Shown one piece after another: positions 7,455 to 15,812 of a DNA stretch of 64,000 nucleotides. Within the stretch, counting starts at the first letter, position 1. Every line of letters starts with the position of its first letter. The DNA lies in the NCBI GenBank assembly GCA_000987045.1, contig LAKY01000007.1, positions 1 through 64,000 on the forward strand, in the 5' to 3' direction. Position numbers and translations under genes: made by a program. The notes beneath the pieces were generated by a model, which was not told the origin of the DNA, did not search any database, and saw nothing but the letters and a program-made list of their open reading frames with translations. The DNA comes from Clostridiales bacterium PH28_bin88. GTDB lineage: Bacteria; Bacillota; PH28-bin88.

Positions 7455-9878
7455 TTAGTAACTCGGGACCATGGAAGCGATGCAGTCGCCCATGATGACA
7501 TCCACCAGGGGGGTGAAGGCCTTCTCCCTGGTAACCGCCGGGATGGCGTCGGACTGCAGCCGGGTGATGCGACCCGACTTTTGTACCACCAACAACGCCA
7601 CCCCTTGACTGGCATCCACCACCTCCATGGCAGCCAGCACTTCCTTTTGTCGCTTGGGAAACTTGCCCGTCAAAACACCCTTTCCAGCCCTGGACTGCAA
7701 GGGGAATTCCTCCAGCGTTACCCGCTTGCCTTTTCCCCAGTCGGTCATCAGGATGACCTCCTGGCCGGCTTTAACCTCCTGGGCCGCCAGCACCTGGTCG
7801 CCGGGCGCCAGGCGGATGGCCTTGACCCCGGCGGCATTTCTACCCATTGAGGATACCTCCGTTCCCGGGTAGCGGATGCACATGCCGTTTATCGTGGACT
7901 GGAGGATCTCGCCGCTTCCGTCGCTGCAGATGACCGCCACCACCCGGTCGTCGGGGGCCAGTTTGATGGCTACGATGCCGGTGGAGCGCTGGGTGGCGTA
8001 CTCCGAGAGGTCCGTCTTTTTCACCAGTCCCTTGGCTGTGAAGAAAATAAGAGATAATTCAGCGGCGAAGTCCTTCACCGGGATCAGGGCCACTACCCTG
8101 TCATCCTTGGGCAGGGAAATCACGTTCACCAGGGCGGAACCCCTCTCTTTCCACTTCGCCTCCGGCAACTGGTGCACCGGCAGGCTGTAGGCCGTGCCCC
8201 TGGCGGTCAGGAGCAGGACGGTTTCGGTGGTGTTGGAAGAGACCAGGAACCGGACAAAGTCCGCGTCCTTGGTGCCCGCGTCTTCCAGGTCCGCCCCGGA
8301 ACGCTGGTAAGACTTGATAGAGGTGCGCTTGATGTAGCCCTGGTTGGTGACCGCCACCACCACGTCCTCGCTGGCGACCATCACCTCTACTGAAACCTTA
8401 ATCTCCTCTACTTCCGCCTGGATAACCGACCTGCGCGGGTCGGCGTACTTCTCCTTGATTTCCAGGAGTTCCTTCTTGATCACATCCATCAGCTTCTTCT
8501 CGCTGGAGAGGATCGCCTCCAGGCCGGCGATGGTCTTTTGCAGTTCTTTCAGTTCTTTGGCCAGGGTAGTGATCTCCAGGTTGGTTAAGCGGTATAGTTG
8601 AAGGGTGAGAATGGCCTCCGCCTGGCGCTCGGAAAAAGCGAACTTTTCCATCAGGTTCTTTTGCGCATCCGCCCGGTTTTTGCTGCTCCGGATGGTGGCG
8701 ATTACCTCATCCAGGATGGAGATGGCCCGCATCAGGCCTTCCACAACGTGCGCCCGGTCTTTGGCCCTGGCAAGGTCGTACCGTGAACGCCGGGTAACAA
8801 CCTCCTTCTGGTGATCGATGTAAGCGGAGAGGAGTTCCCTTACCCCCATCTGCCGGGGAGTCCTGTTGGCGATGGCCACCATGTTGAAGTAGTAGTTGAC
8901 CTGCAGGGAAGTCTTTTTAAAGAGGTAGTTCAAGATCCCCCTGGCGTCTGCATCCTTCTTGAGTTCGATGACGATGCGCATGCCCGTCCGGTCCGTCTCG
9001 TCCCGCACCTCGGCGATGCCCTCCACCTTCCGGTCCAGGCGCAGGTCGTCAATCTCCTTGACCAGCTTGGCCTTGATCACCCCGCAGGGTATTTCGGTAA
9101 CTACAATCTGCTCCTTCCCGCCCTTCACCCGCTCCACACCTGAACGGGCGCGGAGCGCGATCTTTCCCTTGCCGGTCTCGTACGCCTCCTTGATGCCTTC
9201 AGCGCCCATCACGATACCCCCGGTGGGAAAGTCGGGGCCCTTGAGGTGGCGCATGATCTCCTGGACGGTAATTTGCGGTTTGTCCATCAGGGCCATCGCC
9301 GCGTCGATGACCTCTCCCAGGTTGTGCGGCGGGATCTCGGTGGCAAAGCCGGCGGACACCCCGCTGGCCCCGTTCACCAGCAGGTTGGGGAACCGGGCGG
9401 GCAGCACCGTGGGCTCTTCCCGCCGGTCGTCGAAGTTGGGCTGGAAGTTGACGGTCTCCGCGTCGATATCCCGCAAGAGTTCCATGGCCAGCGGGGCCAT
9501 GCGGGCCTCGGTATACCGCATGGCCGCCGGGGGGTCGTCATCAACGGAGCCAAAGTTGCCGTGGCCGTCCACCAGGAGGTAACGCAGTTTCCACTCCTGG
9601 GCCATCCTGACCAGGGCATCGTAAATGGAGGCATCTCCGTGGGGATGGAATTTACCCATGGTTTCCCCTACTACCGTGGCGCTCTTGACGTAGTCACTGT
9701 CGGGAATAATCCTGTTGATGTGCATCGCCCACAGGATCCGCCGCTGCACCGGCTTCAGCCCGTCCCGGGCGTCCGGGATCGCTCGGTCCAAAATGATATA
9801 ACCGGCGTACCGCTGGTAACGGTCCCCCATGACCTCCTCCAGGGCGACCGGCTCGATCCTCTCCACCAGATTGCTCAC
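7455..9878 (-). CDS. parC: DNA topoisomerase IV subunit A-like (type IIA topoisomerase A subunit)
   Basis: An 807-residue A subunit. Key features are PDARDGLKPVQRRILWAM, the HPHGD motif at 78-82, the catalytic Tyr122 in AAMRYTEAR, the IPPHN loop, the coiled-coil gate around residues 380-460, and a C-terminal beta-pinwheel. A canonical GyrA box (QRRGGKG) is not visible at the start of the pinwheel, which favours topoisomerase IV (decatenation) over gyrase. Firmicute ParC-like patterns (YIILDRAIPD, DDDPPAAMRYTEAR) agree. The residue equivalent to GyrA Ser83 is Ala83 while Asp87 is kept. GTG 9878 overlaps the parE stop by 4 bases behind GGAGGTAG. Without a tree, GyrA is not excluded. Confidence 0.85.
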   Translation of the reverse strand: MSNLVERIEPVALEEVMGDRYQRYAGYIILDRAIPDARDGLKPVQRRILWAMHINRIIPDSDYVKSATVVGETMGKFHPHGDASIYDALVRMAQEWKLRYLLVDGHGNFGSVDDDPPAAMRYTEARMAPLAMELLRDIDAETVNFQPNFDDRREEPTVLPARFPNLLVNGASGVSAGFATEIPPHNLGEVIDAAMALMDKPQITVQEIMRHLKGPDFPTGGIVMGAEGIKEAYETGKGKIALRARSGVERVKGGKEQIVVTEIPCGVIKAKLVKEIDDLRLDRKVEGIAEVRDETDRTGMRIVIELKKDADARGILNYLFKKTSLQVNYYFNMVAIANRTPRQMGVRELLSAYIDHQKEVVTRRSRYDLARAKDRAHVVEGLMRAISILDEVIATIRSSKNRADAQKNLMEKFAFSERQAEAILTLQLYRLTNLEITTLAKELKELQKTIAGLEAILSSEKKLMDVIKKELLEIKEKYADPRRSVIQAEVEEIKVSVEVMVASEDVVVAVTNQGYIKRTSIKSYQRSGADLEDAGTKDADFVRFLVSSNTTETVLLLTARGTAYSLPVHQLPEAKWKERGSALVNVISLPKDDRVVALIPVKDFAAELSLIFFTAKGLVKKTDLSEYATQRSTGIVAIKLAPDDRVVAVICSDGSGEILQSTINGMCIRYPGTEVSSMGRNAAGVKAIRLAPGDQVLAAQEVKAGQEVILMTDWGKGKRVTLEEFPLQSRAGKGVLTGKFPKRQKEVLAAMEVVDASQGVALLVVQKSGRITRLQSDAIPAVTREKAFTPLVDVIMGDCIASMVPSY

Positions 9879-11797
9879 AAGACTACCTCCTCAACCCCGA
9901 ATTGCAGGTGTTTCTCCAGCCATTGCCGGCGCTGTTCCGTGGACTTCTTGTTCATCAAGACCGAGACCCGGCGTTCGGCCTTGACGGCGTCCTCGATGCT
10001 CACCCGCAAAAGCGTCCTGGTTGCCGGGTTCATGGTGGTGTCCCACAACTGGTCGGCGTTCATCTCACCCAGGCCCTTGTACCGCTGGACCGAGCAGCCC
10101 TTCCCCAGGTGTTTGACCAACCTGTCCTTTTCTTCGTCGCTCCAGGCGTACCTGACTTCCGCCTTGGATCCCTTGCCCTTGCTTATCTTGTAGAGGGGCG
10201 GCCGGGCGATAAACACCCGCCCTTCGGCGATCAAAGGCCGCATGAACCGGTAAAAGAAGGTCAACAGGAGGCACTGGATGTGGGCGCCGTCCTGGTCTGC
10301 GTCGGTCAGCAGGATGACCTTGGCGTAGTTGCTGTCCTGGACGTCAAAGTCGGGGCCTACGCCGCCGCCGATGGCGGAAATGAGGGTCCTGAACTCCTCG
10401 TTCTGCCGGATGCCCTCGATCCGCTCCCCTTCGGTGTTGAGGGGTTTGCCCCGCAAGGGCAGGATGGCCTGAAACCGCCGGTCCCGGCCCAGCTTGGCGC
10501 TGCCGCCGGCGGAGTCCCCTTCTACGATAAACAGCTCATTGCGCTCCGGGTTCCGGCTCTGGGCGGGGGTGAGTTTCCCGTTCAGGGAAGGACCCTCCTT
10601 GCCGTTTTTGGAGCGGCCCTCCCGGGCAGCGTCCCGGGCCTTGCGGGCGGCCTCCCGGGCCTCGGCGGCCTTGACCGCCTTCTTGAGCAGCAGTTGGGCC
10701 AGGTCCGGGTTTTCCTCCAGGTAGGTGGCCAGTTTTTCCGACACGACGGCGTCCACCACCGACCTGGCCCTGGTGGTGCCCAGCTTGGTCTTGGTCTGGC
10801 CCTCGAACTCCGGAGTCTCGCTCATGCGGATGTTCAGGACGGCCATCAGCCCTTCCCGCAGGTCTTCTCCCGCCAGGCCTGCGTCTTTCTTGACGAGGGA
10901 ATACTTGCGGGCGTAGTCGTTGAGTACCCGGGTGTGGGCGTAACGGAACCCGGCCTCGTGGTGCCCTCCCTCGTGGGTGTTGATGCAGTTGACGTAACTC
11001 ACCAGGGTCTCGGAGTAACCATCGTTGTACTGGAGGGCCACCTCCACCTCAAACCCGTCTCTTTCCCCCGTAAAGTGAATGGGGTCGTGGAGGACGGTCT
11101 TATCCTCGTTCAGGTACTCCACAAACGCCCTGGCACCGCCCTCGTACCGGAAGGTATCAGCCTGGGGCTTTTCTTTCCGCTCGTCGGTGACGGTGATGGT
11201 CAGCCCCGCGTTGAGAAAAGCCAGTTCCCGCATTCTTTCCGCCAAGGTATCGTAGTCGAAGGTAGTGGTGGGAAAAATGGTCCGGTCGGGCTTAAACCTT
11301 ACCCTCGTACCCGTCCCCTTGGTTTGCCCTGTTACCCTCAAGCCCCCGGCGGGTCGCCCACCCTGCTCGAAACGCAGGAAATGCACCTTCCCGTCCCGGT
11401 ATATCTCCACCTCCAGCCACTCCGACAGGGCGCACACCACCGAGGCGCCCACGCCGTGCAGGCCGCCCGATACCTTATACCCCCCGCCGCCGAACTTACC
11501 GCCGGCGTGCAGGACGGTAAACACCACCTGGGGGGTGGGAATGCCCAGTTTGGGGTGAAGCCCCGTGGGGATGCCCCTGCCGTTGTCCTTAACGGTGACG
11601 CTGTTATCCCGGTGGACCGTCACCTCGATCTTCGTGCAGAAGCCGGCCAGCGCCTCGTCTACCGCATTATCCACGATCTCGTAGACCAGGTGGTGCAGGC
11701 CGCTGGGTCCGGTACTCCCGATATACATCCCCGGCCGGCGCCGCACCGCCTCCAGGCCCTCCAGCACCTGAATGGCTTCTTCGTTGTAAGTTGTCAA
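9875..11797 (-). CDS. parE: DNA topoisomerase IV subunit B-like (type IIA topoisomerase B subunit)
   Basis: A 640-residue GHKL ATPase/TOPRIM subunit. The N-terminal ATPase has the YEIVDNAVDEALAG (catalytic Glu, Asn), DNGRGIP and GGLHGVGASVVCALS motifs. The transducer contains QTKTKLG. The TOPRIM domain starts at EGDSAGGSAKLGRDR, followed by LLTDADQDGAHI; PLRGKPLN is also present. Length and motifs match both GyrB and ParE; pairing with an A subunit lacking the GyrA box and the absence of dnaA/recF neighbours favour ParE. The start is TTG 11797 with AGGAGG upstream. It is the first gene of a two-gene operon with parC. Confidence 0.87.
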   Translation of the reverse strand: MTTYNEEAIQVLEGLEAVRRRPGMYIGSTGPSGLHHLVYEIVDNAVDEALAGFCTKIEVTVHRDNSVTVKDNGRGIPTGLHPKLGIPTPQVVFTVLHAGGKFGGGGYKVSGGLHGVGASVVCALSEWLEVEIYRDGKVHFLRFEQGGRPAGGLRVTGQTKGTGTRVRFKPDRTIFPTTTFDYDTLAERMRELAFLNAGLTITVTDERKEKPQADTFRYEGGARAFVEYLNEDKTVLHDPIHFTGERDGFEVEVALQYNDGYSETLVSYVNCINTHEGGHHEAGFRYAHTRVLNDYARKYSLVKKDAGLAGEDLREGLMAVLNIRMSETPEFEGQTKTKLGTTRARSVVDAVVSEKLATYLEENPDLAQLLLKKAVKAAEAREAARKARDAAREGRSKNGKEGPSLNGKLTPAQSRNPERNELFIVEGDSAGGSAKLGRDRRFQAILPLRGKPLNTEGERIEGIRQNEEFRTLISAIGGGVGPDFDVQDSNYAKVILLTDADQDGAHIQCLLLTFFYRFMRPLIAEGRVFIARPPLYKISKGKGSKAEVRYAWSDEEKDRLVKHLGKGCSVQRYKGLGEMNADQLWDTTMNPATRTLLRVSIEDAVKAERRVSVLMNKKSTEQRRQWLEKHLQFGVEEVVL

Positions 11798-11969
11798 GGT
11801 GTAAGCCTCCTATGCAAAGTGTAGCAACCAATTTACCGGATCACTACCAAAAATATACCAGAACACCTGTTTGTAAGCAAGGCCTTTGTATTTTTCAGTG
11901 AACTGCCTTTTCCCAATAAAGCAGCCAGACCCGGTTTCTGCGTCAATGAGGGCCTAAGATATAAGTACA

Positions 11970-11997
11970 CCCGGCACTTTTTTGGAAGAATGCCGGG
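11970..11997. terminator. Weak stem-loop between topoisomerase operon and hypothetical genes
   Basis: CCCGGCA (11970-11976) pairs with TGCCGGG (11991-11997). It lies just downstream of the minus-strand gene ending at 12020. There is no good T-run on either side, so the terminator function is uncertain. Confidence 0.4.
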
Positions 11998-12019
11998 CGT
12001 TTACCAGTCCTGCGATAGT

Positions 12020-12235
12020 TTAACTCCGTTTGCGGTGCTCGTTCAGTAAAAGCTTAAGCTCGTACTCAAGTATTTCCCTGGGGACCTTGGTCAGAATCGC
12101 CGACTCAACGGCTATCTTCACAGCTCTCTCCAGGGCAAAGCTGCTTTCCCCCACGAAATAGTCACCGGCGATATGTAGTCTCGCCAGGTAATTACCGTGG
12201 TCACCCACTTTGGTTACTTGGAGTCGGCCTTCCAT
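12020..12235 (-). CDS. Small hypothetical protein
   Basis: 71 residues, not recognised. It begins with a beta-rich stretch (GRLQVTKVGDHGNYLARLHIAGDYFVGESS) followed by helices (AVKIAVESAIL, LEYELKLLLNEHRKRS). ATG 12235 lies only two bases after the stop of the upstream 49-residue frame, so the two are probably cotranscribed with the coiled-coil gene 12401-12925. Confidence 0.5.
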   Translation of the reverse strand: MEGRLQVTKVGDHGNYLARLHIAGDYFVGESSFALERAVKIAVESAILTKVPREILEYELKLLLNEHRKRS

Positions 12236-12237
12236 AA

Positions 12238-12387
12238 TTACTTTTTCATCGGTTCCGGGCTCGGGTGGATAGATAGGAACCTATTTGATATCCCCTGGAA
12301 CGGGGCGTATTCCTTGCCTTCTTGCGCCGCCTTCAGGATATTGGCCATCCCCTGTTCAGACAGCACTGTCTTCGTGGAAACGGGCAC
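12238..12387 (-). CDS. Very small hypothetical protein (49 residues)
   Basis: GTG 12387 is preceded by AAGGAGGG with a spacing of 7 bases, a strong site, although the frame is open further upstream. The product (STKTVLSEQGMANILKAAQEG..) is not recognised. It lies between the coiled-coil gene and the 71-residue gene with gaps of 13 and 2 bases, which suggests one operon. Confidence 0.45.
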   Translation of the reverse strand: MPVSTKTVLSEQGMANILKAAQEGKEYAPFQGISNRFLSIHPSPEPMKK

Positions 12388-12400
12388 CAGCGATCCCTCC

Positions 12401-12925
12401 TTAAACCCTCGCTTCCTCGCCCTCCAGCAGATCGGCCATGGCGGCATACGCCCGGCCCTGTTTTTTCAGGATTTCCATAATCCGCTGAACGTCGCCTTGC
12501 AAGTAGGCCAAGTTAACCTCCATGCGTTCCTGTATCGCGCGAGTCGCCCGGGTGTTTTCTTCAATTCCCTTTAAGAACCCGCGTAGTTCGTCATGACTTG
12601 ATTGCAATACGTCGACCCGTTCAGTAAGTCCTTTAACCTCTTTTGAAAGAGTCCTGTGGCTCTCTTCCAATTCTCTCTGGCGGGCTTCCAGCCTTTTCTG
12701 GCCATCTTCAAGCCTTTTCTGGGCGCCTTCCAGTTTTTGCTGACCGTTCTCAAGGTTCTTCACGCTGGCTTCCAGGTTCTTCTGGCCGTTCTCCAGGTTC
12801 TTCTGGCCTACCTGCAAGCTCTTCTGCCCGGCCTCCAGGCTGTCCTGGCCACTCTTCAGAAAGGTCACATCTTCCCTCAAAGACCTGATCTCCGCCAGAA
12901 TTTCCTTCAGCAGTTGGTCACTCAC
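12401..12925 (-). CDS. Coiled-coil repeat protein
   Basis: 174 residues. Residues about 25-90 are a run of 7-residue units of the form LExGQKx (GQKSLQVGQKNLENGQKNL, then variants), flanked by helices with LREDVTFLKSG and LTERVDVLQSSHDELRG. This is an uninterrupted coiled coil with no signal peptide or membrane segment. The C-terminal LQGDVQRIMEILKKQGRAYAAMADLLEG resembles small scaffold proteins common in thermophilic Firmicutes. GTG 12925 follows GGAGGA. Function unknown; homo-oligomerisation is likely. The 21-bp DNA periodicity makes the unit number prone to slippage. Confidence 0.65.
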   Translation of the reverse strand: MSDQLLKEILAEIRSLREDVTFLKSGQDSLEAGQKSLQVGQKNLENGQKNLEASVKNLENGQQKLEGAQKRLEDGQKRLEARQRELEESHRTLSKEVKGLTERVDVLQSSHDELRGFLKGIEENTRATRAIQERMEVNLAYLQGDVQRIMEILKKQGRAYAAMADLLEGEEARV

Positions 12926-13126
12926 GGATGCAAATCCTCCCCGTCACCTGTGCTTGTCCCCCTCCAAATTTATGATATACCAACACCCGTAGATGGGCAA
13001 GAAAATTCTGGACAGCTTCCATTTGATAATCGTGTCACCACTGAATACCATGCGCCTTTCCAGCCAGGTGCAGCCTTGGTGAACGGGCAACTTGCCGCCC
13101 GCCTTTAATTTTCCTCTCGTTGGTTG

Positions 13127-13444
13127 CTACTTGGCTATTTTCTCCAGTTTGGCCACCTTGGCGACAAGGTAGCGGGTATCAATGGCGATGTCGTCCAGTT
13201 TGCTTTCAAGACGGTCGAGCCGGTCGTTCTGTGCTTTCCGGTCATCGTACAGGGCGTGGATCTTCTCGATGACTTCATTCTCCATACGAGTCTCAAGTTT
13301 TACCTGACCTTTTTGCAGAGTGTCTAATTGGGTGCCATACTGTTGCAGGATTTCACTATGTTGCTGCAAAACACTGCCATGCTGCTGTAGTGTCTTTAAA
13401 ATTTCCTTCTGTCCCTCTAATAGCTGTTTTAACAGGTCGTCCAC
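13127..13444 (-). CDS. Small coiled-coil protein next to the CRISPR array
   Basis: About 105 residues starting at GTG 13444 behind AAGGAAG; ATG 13462 is an alternative. It is helical throughout, with Leu/Gln heptads (LLEGQKEILKTLQQHGSVL, LQQYGTQLDTLQKGQVKLE) and a C-terminal LDRLESKLDDIAIDTRYLVAKVAKLE. It shares its architecture with the proteins at 12401-12925 and 62362-62670. The start lies only about 33 bases from the last CRISPR repeat, on the distal side of the array. No Cas homology is visible. Confidence 0.6.
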   Translation of the reverse strand: MDDLLKQLLEGQKEILKTLQQHGSVLQQHSEILQQYGTQLDTLQKGQVKLETRMENEVIEKIHALYDDRKAQNDRLDRLESKLDDIAIDTRYLVAKVAKLEKIAK

Positions 13445-13476
13445 TTGCCATCTTCCTTTCATTTTTCACTTGCTCT

Positions 13477-15447
13477 GTTTCAGTCCCCTTGTCAGCGGGG
13501 CAACGGATGCAACTGGGCGAGGCTTAATAGCAGTTATCGCCCCGATAATAGGTTTCAGTCCCCTTGTCAGCGGGGCAACGGATGCAACTTTGATTTGGAC
13601 AGATGGTTCTCGTATTCATTTTATAGTTTCAGTCCCCTTGTCAGCGGGGCAACGGATGCAACACGATAGTCGAGTATTTACTGATTTTCATCTCTTTTGG
13701 TTTCAGTCCCCTTGTCAGCGGGGCAACGGATGCAACTCCTCCCAGTTTTACCATACCCCTTCCACTGTCCATACCGTTTCAGTCCCCTTGTCAGCGGGGC
13801 AACGGATGCAACATAACCTGGTATGAGCCATACACGCCTACCCGATACCCGTTTCGTTTCAGTCCCCTTGTCAGCGGGGCAACGGATGCAACTTTAGCTG
13901 TCGCCTGAGCAAAAGTGATGCGTGTAACCGGTTTCAGTCCCCTTGTCAGCGGGGCAACGGATGCAACTCGGATCAGATTGCCGGGGTTTGTAGTCCGGGC
14001 ATCCGTTTCAGTCCCCTTGTCAGCGGGGCAACGGATGCAACGCAACACGCATCACATGGCTCCAGAATGCGGATGCAGGGGTTTCAGTCCCCTTGTCAGC
14101 GGGGCAACGGATGCAACATCGACGCCTTCGCCAGTTCACCCACGCTGCCCGAAATGTTTCAGTCCCCTTGTCAGCGGGGCAACGGATGCAACGAACAACG
14201 CCATCCTGGTTCTCTGCGCCGCTTCTGCCGTTTCAGTCCCCTTGTCAGCGGGGCAACGGATGCAACCGCTGCGGCCGGTGTGACTACTGCCGGGCGACCA
14301 AGGTTTCAGTCCCCTTGTCAGCGGGGCAACGGATGCAACGAGATCACCGCACGCGCCGGCGCTGAGGGCGGAACTGGTTTCAGTCCCCTTGTCAGCGGGG
14401 CAACGGATGCAACCTGGGACACTTGATCTCCAGTTCCTCCGGTGGTTTGGGTTTCAGTCCCCTTGTCAGCGGGGCAACGGATGCAACAAGCACTACCAGA
14501 GGACCTAAGACGCGCTCACCTTGAGTTTCAGTCCCCTTGTCAGCGGGGCAACGGATGCAACAGACCTGGTGCTTGTGCATAAGACAGACCGCTTCGCCGT
14601 TTCAGTCCCCTTGTCAGCGGGGCAACGGATGCAACGAGAACTTTTATTCAGACATGGCAGATACATATCAAGAGTTTCAGTCCCCTTGTCAGCGGGGCAA
14701 CGGATGCAACGCTAGACTGGTGCCTGCCCGGCGGCAGGTGCTTATGTTTCAGTCCCCTTGTCAGCGGGGCAACGGATGCAACGGAAAACAGCGAACGCGA
14801 AATACCATGCGAGATGATACGTTTCAGTCCCCTTGTCAGCGGGGCAACGGATGCAACGCGGGACGACAAGTTCACAACATTTTAGCCCACTAAGGTTTCA
14901 GTCCCCTTGTCAGCGGGGCAACGGATGCAACGATCGATGGCAAAGTTATCAGCGAACGGGTAGCCAGTTTCAGTCCCCTTGTCAGCGGGGCAACGGATGC
15001 AACCCTGCTGTCCCATATCGCGCTTCATGCCGGATCTGCACGTTTCAGTCCCCTTGTCAGCGGGGCAACGGATGCAACCCGTACCGGCACGGTACACGCC
15101 CACATCCGTTTCATGTTTCAGTCCCCTTGTCAGCGGGGCAACGGATGCAACCGCCCCTGGAGTGGTACTGGTCAGGGCGGCATGTCCACGTTTCAGTCCC
15201 CTTGTCAGCGGGGCAACGGATGCAACTGGCGCCATGGTAGAAGAGATTAGGGTCGAAGTTGTTGTTTCAGTCCCCTTGTCAGCGGGGCAACGGATGCAAC
15301 GCGGATATAGTGCCGGCCGTAGAAACTGCCACCAGGGTTTCAGTCCCCTTGTCAGCGGGGCAACGGATGCAACCTTCCTGCGGGCTAGACAGCACCGGTA
15401 GGTTGATAGTGTTTCAGTCCCCTTGTCAGCGGGGCAACGGATGCAAC
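13477..15447 (-). CRISPR. CRISPR array, 27 identical 37-bp repeats and 26 spacers
   Basis: Repeat starts: 13477, 13552, 13626, 13700, 13776, 13856, 13931, 14005, 14081, 14156, 14230, 14303, 14377, 14451, 14525, 14599, 14674, 14746, 14821, 14895, 14967, 15042, 15115, 15190, 15264, 15337 and 15411. On the plus strand each repeat begins GTTTCAGTCCCC and ends GGATGCAAC; no substitution was seen in any copy. Spacers are 35-43 bp, mostly 36-39. Read on the minus strand the repeat ends in ACTGAAAC, the usual 3' end that becomes the 8-nt crRNA 5' handle in type I and III systems. I therefore place transcription on the minus strand, with the leader between the array and the cas operon. The inner CCCC/GGGG arms can form a short stem. 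Spacer targets are unknown. Confidence 0.98.
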
Positions 15448-15812
15448 CGACCATAAGCTGAAGCCTCAATGTACTGGAAACACTGGGGTTGACAGGATTG
15501 AACTTCACCGCTAACACACCAAATTTCTCGAAGATCCCTTTTCTGCAAAAAAGACACCGATATTTTCGAAAATACCACATCCTTCCTGCTGGTTATGCCT
15601 ACCAAGTATTGTTTTTGTTTCGCCATCGTTGATAAAATACCTGCTACAAACGAAATTTTGGGGTTGCTTACGACCCCATGGCACGACAAGTACGGTAAAG
15701 TAAGACACGGAAATCACCATACTACCCGGTACGGCGGAATCCTTGATGAATGCTTTAACCACATGATATGAATCCTGTAGTTTCGGTCTACCCTTAAACC
15801 GCCGGAGTCAGA
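15448..15812 (-). promoter_or_regulatory. Probable CRISPR leader between the array and the cas operon
   Basis: 365 bases, AT-richer than the flanks, between the last cas gene (ending 15813) and the first repeat as read on the minus strand. Both neighbours point the same way. Short open frames exist on the minus strand but have no convincing ribosome binding site and run into the repeats, so I treat them as spurious. A precise promoter could not be assigned. A spacer-integration end at 15447 is inferred from repeat orientation. Confidence 0.55.

Noticed and set aside
9246-10193. Long plus-strand frames opposite the topoisomerase genes
   Set aside because: GC-rich antisense frames of strongly conserved parC/parE; no start signals or homology.
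7455-11797. Naming the topoisomerase subunits GyrA/GyrB
   Set aside because: No canonical GyrA box and no dnaA/recF neighbours; ParC/ParE is favoured, although a tree or a second gyrase pair in the genome is needed to be certain.
13445-15401. Many open frames across the CRISPR array encoding repeated FQSPCQRGNGCN or SVPLSAGQRMQ peptides
   Set aside because: They are translations of the 37-bp repeat in different frames, not genes.
15426-15762. Open frames of 83-87 codons on the minus strand between the cas operon and the array
   Set aside because: They overlap each other in different frames, have no good ribosome binding site, resemble no protein I know and one runs into the repeats. The leader interpretation explains the region better.
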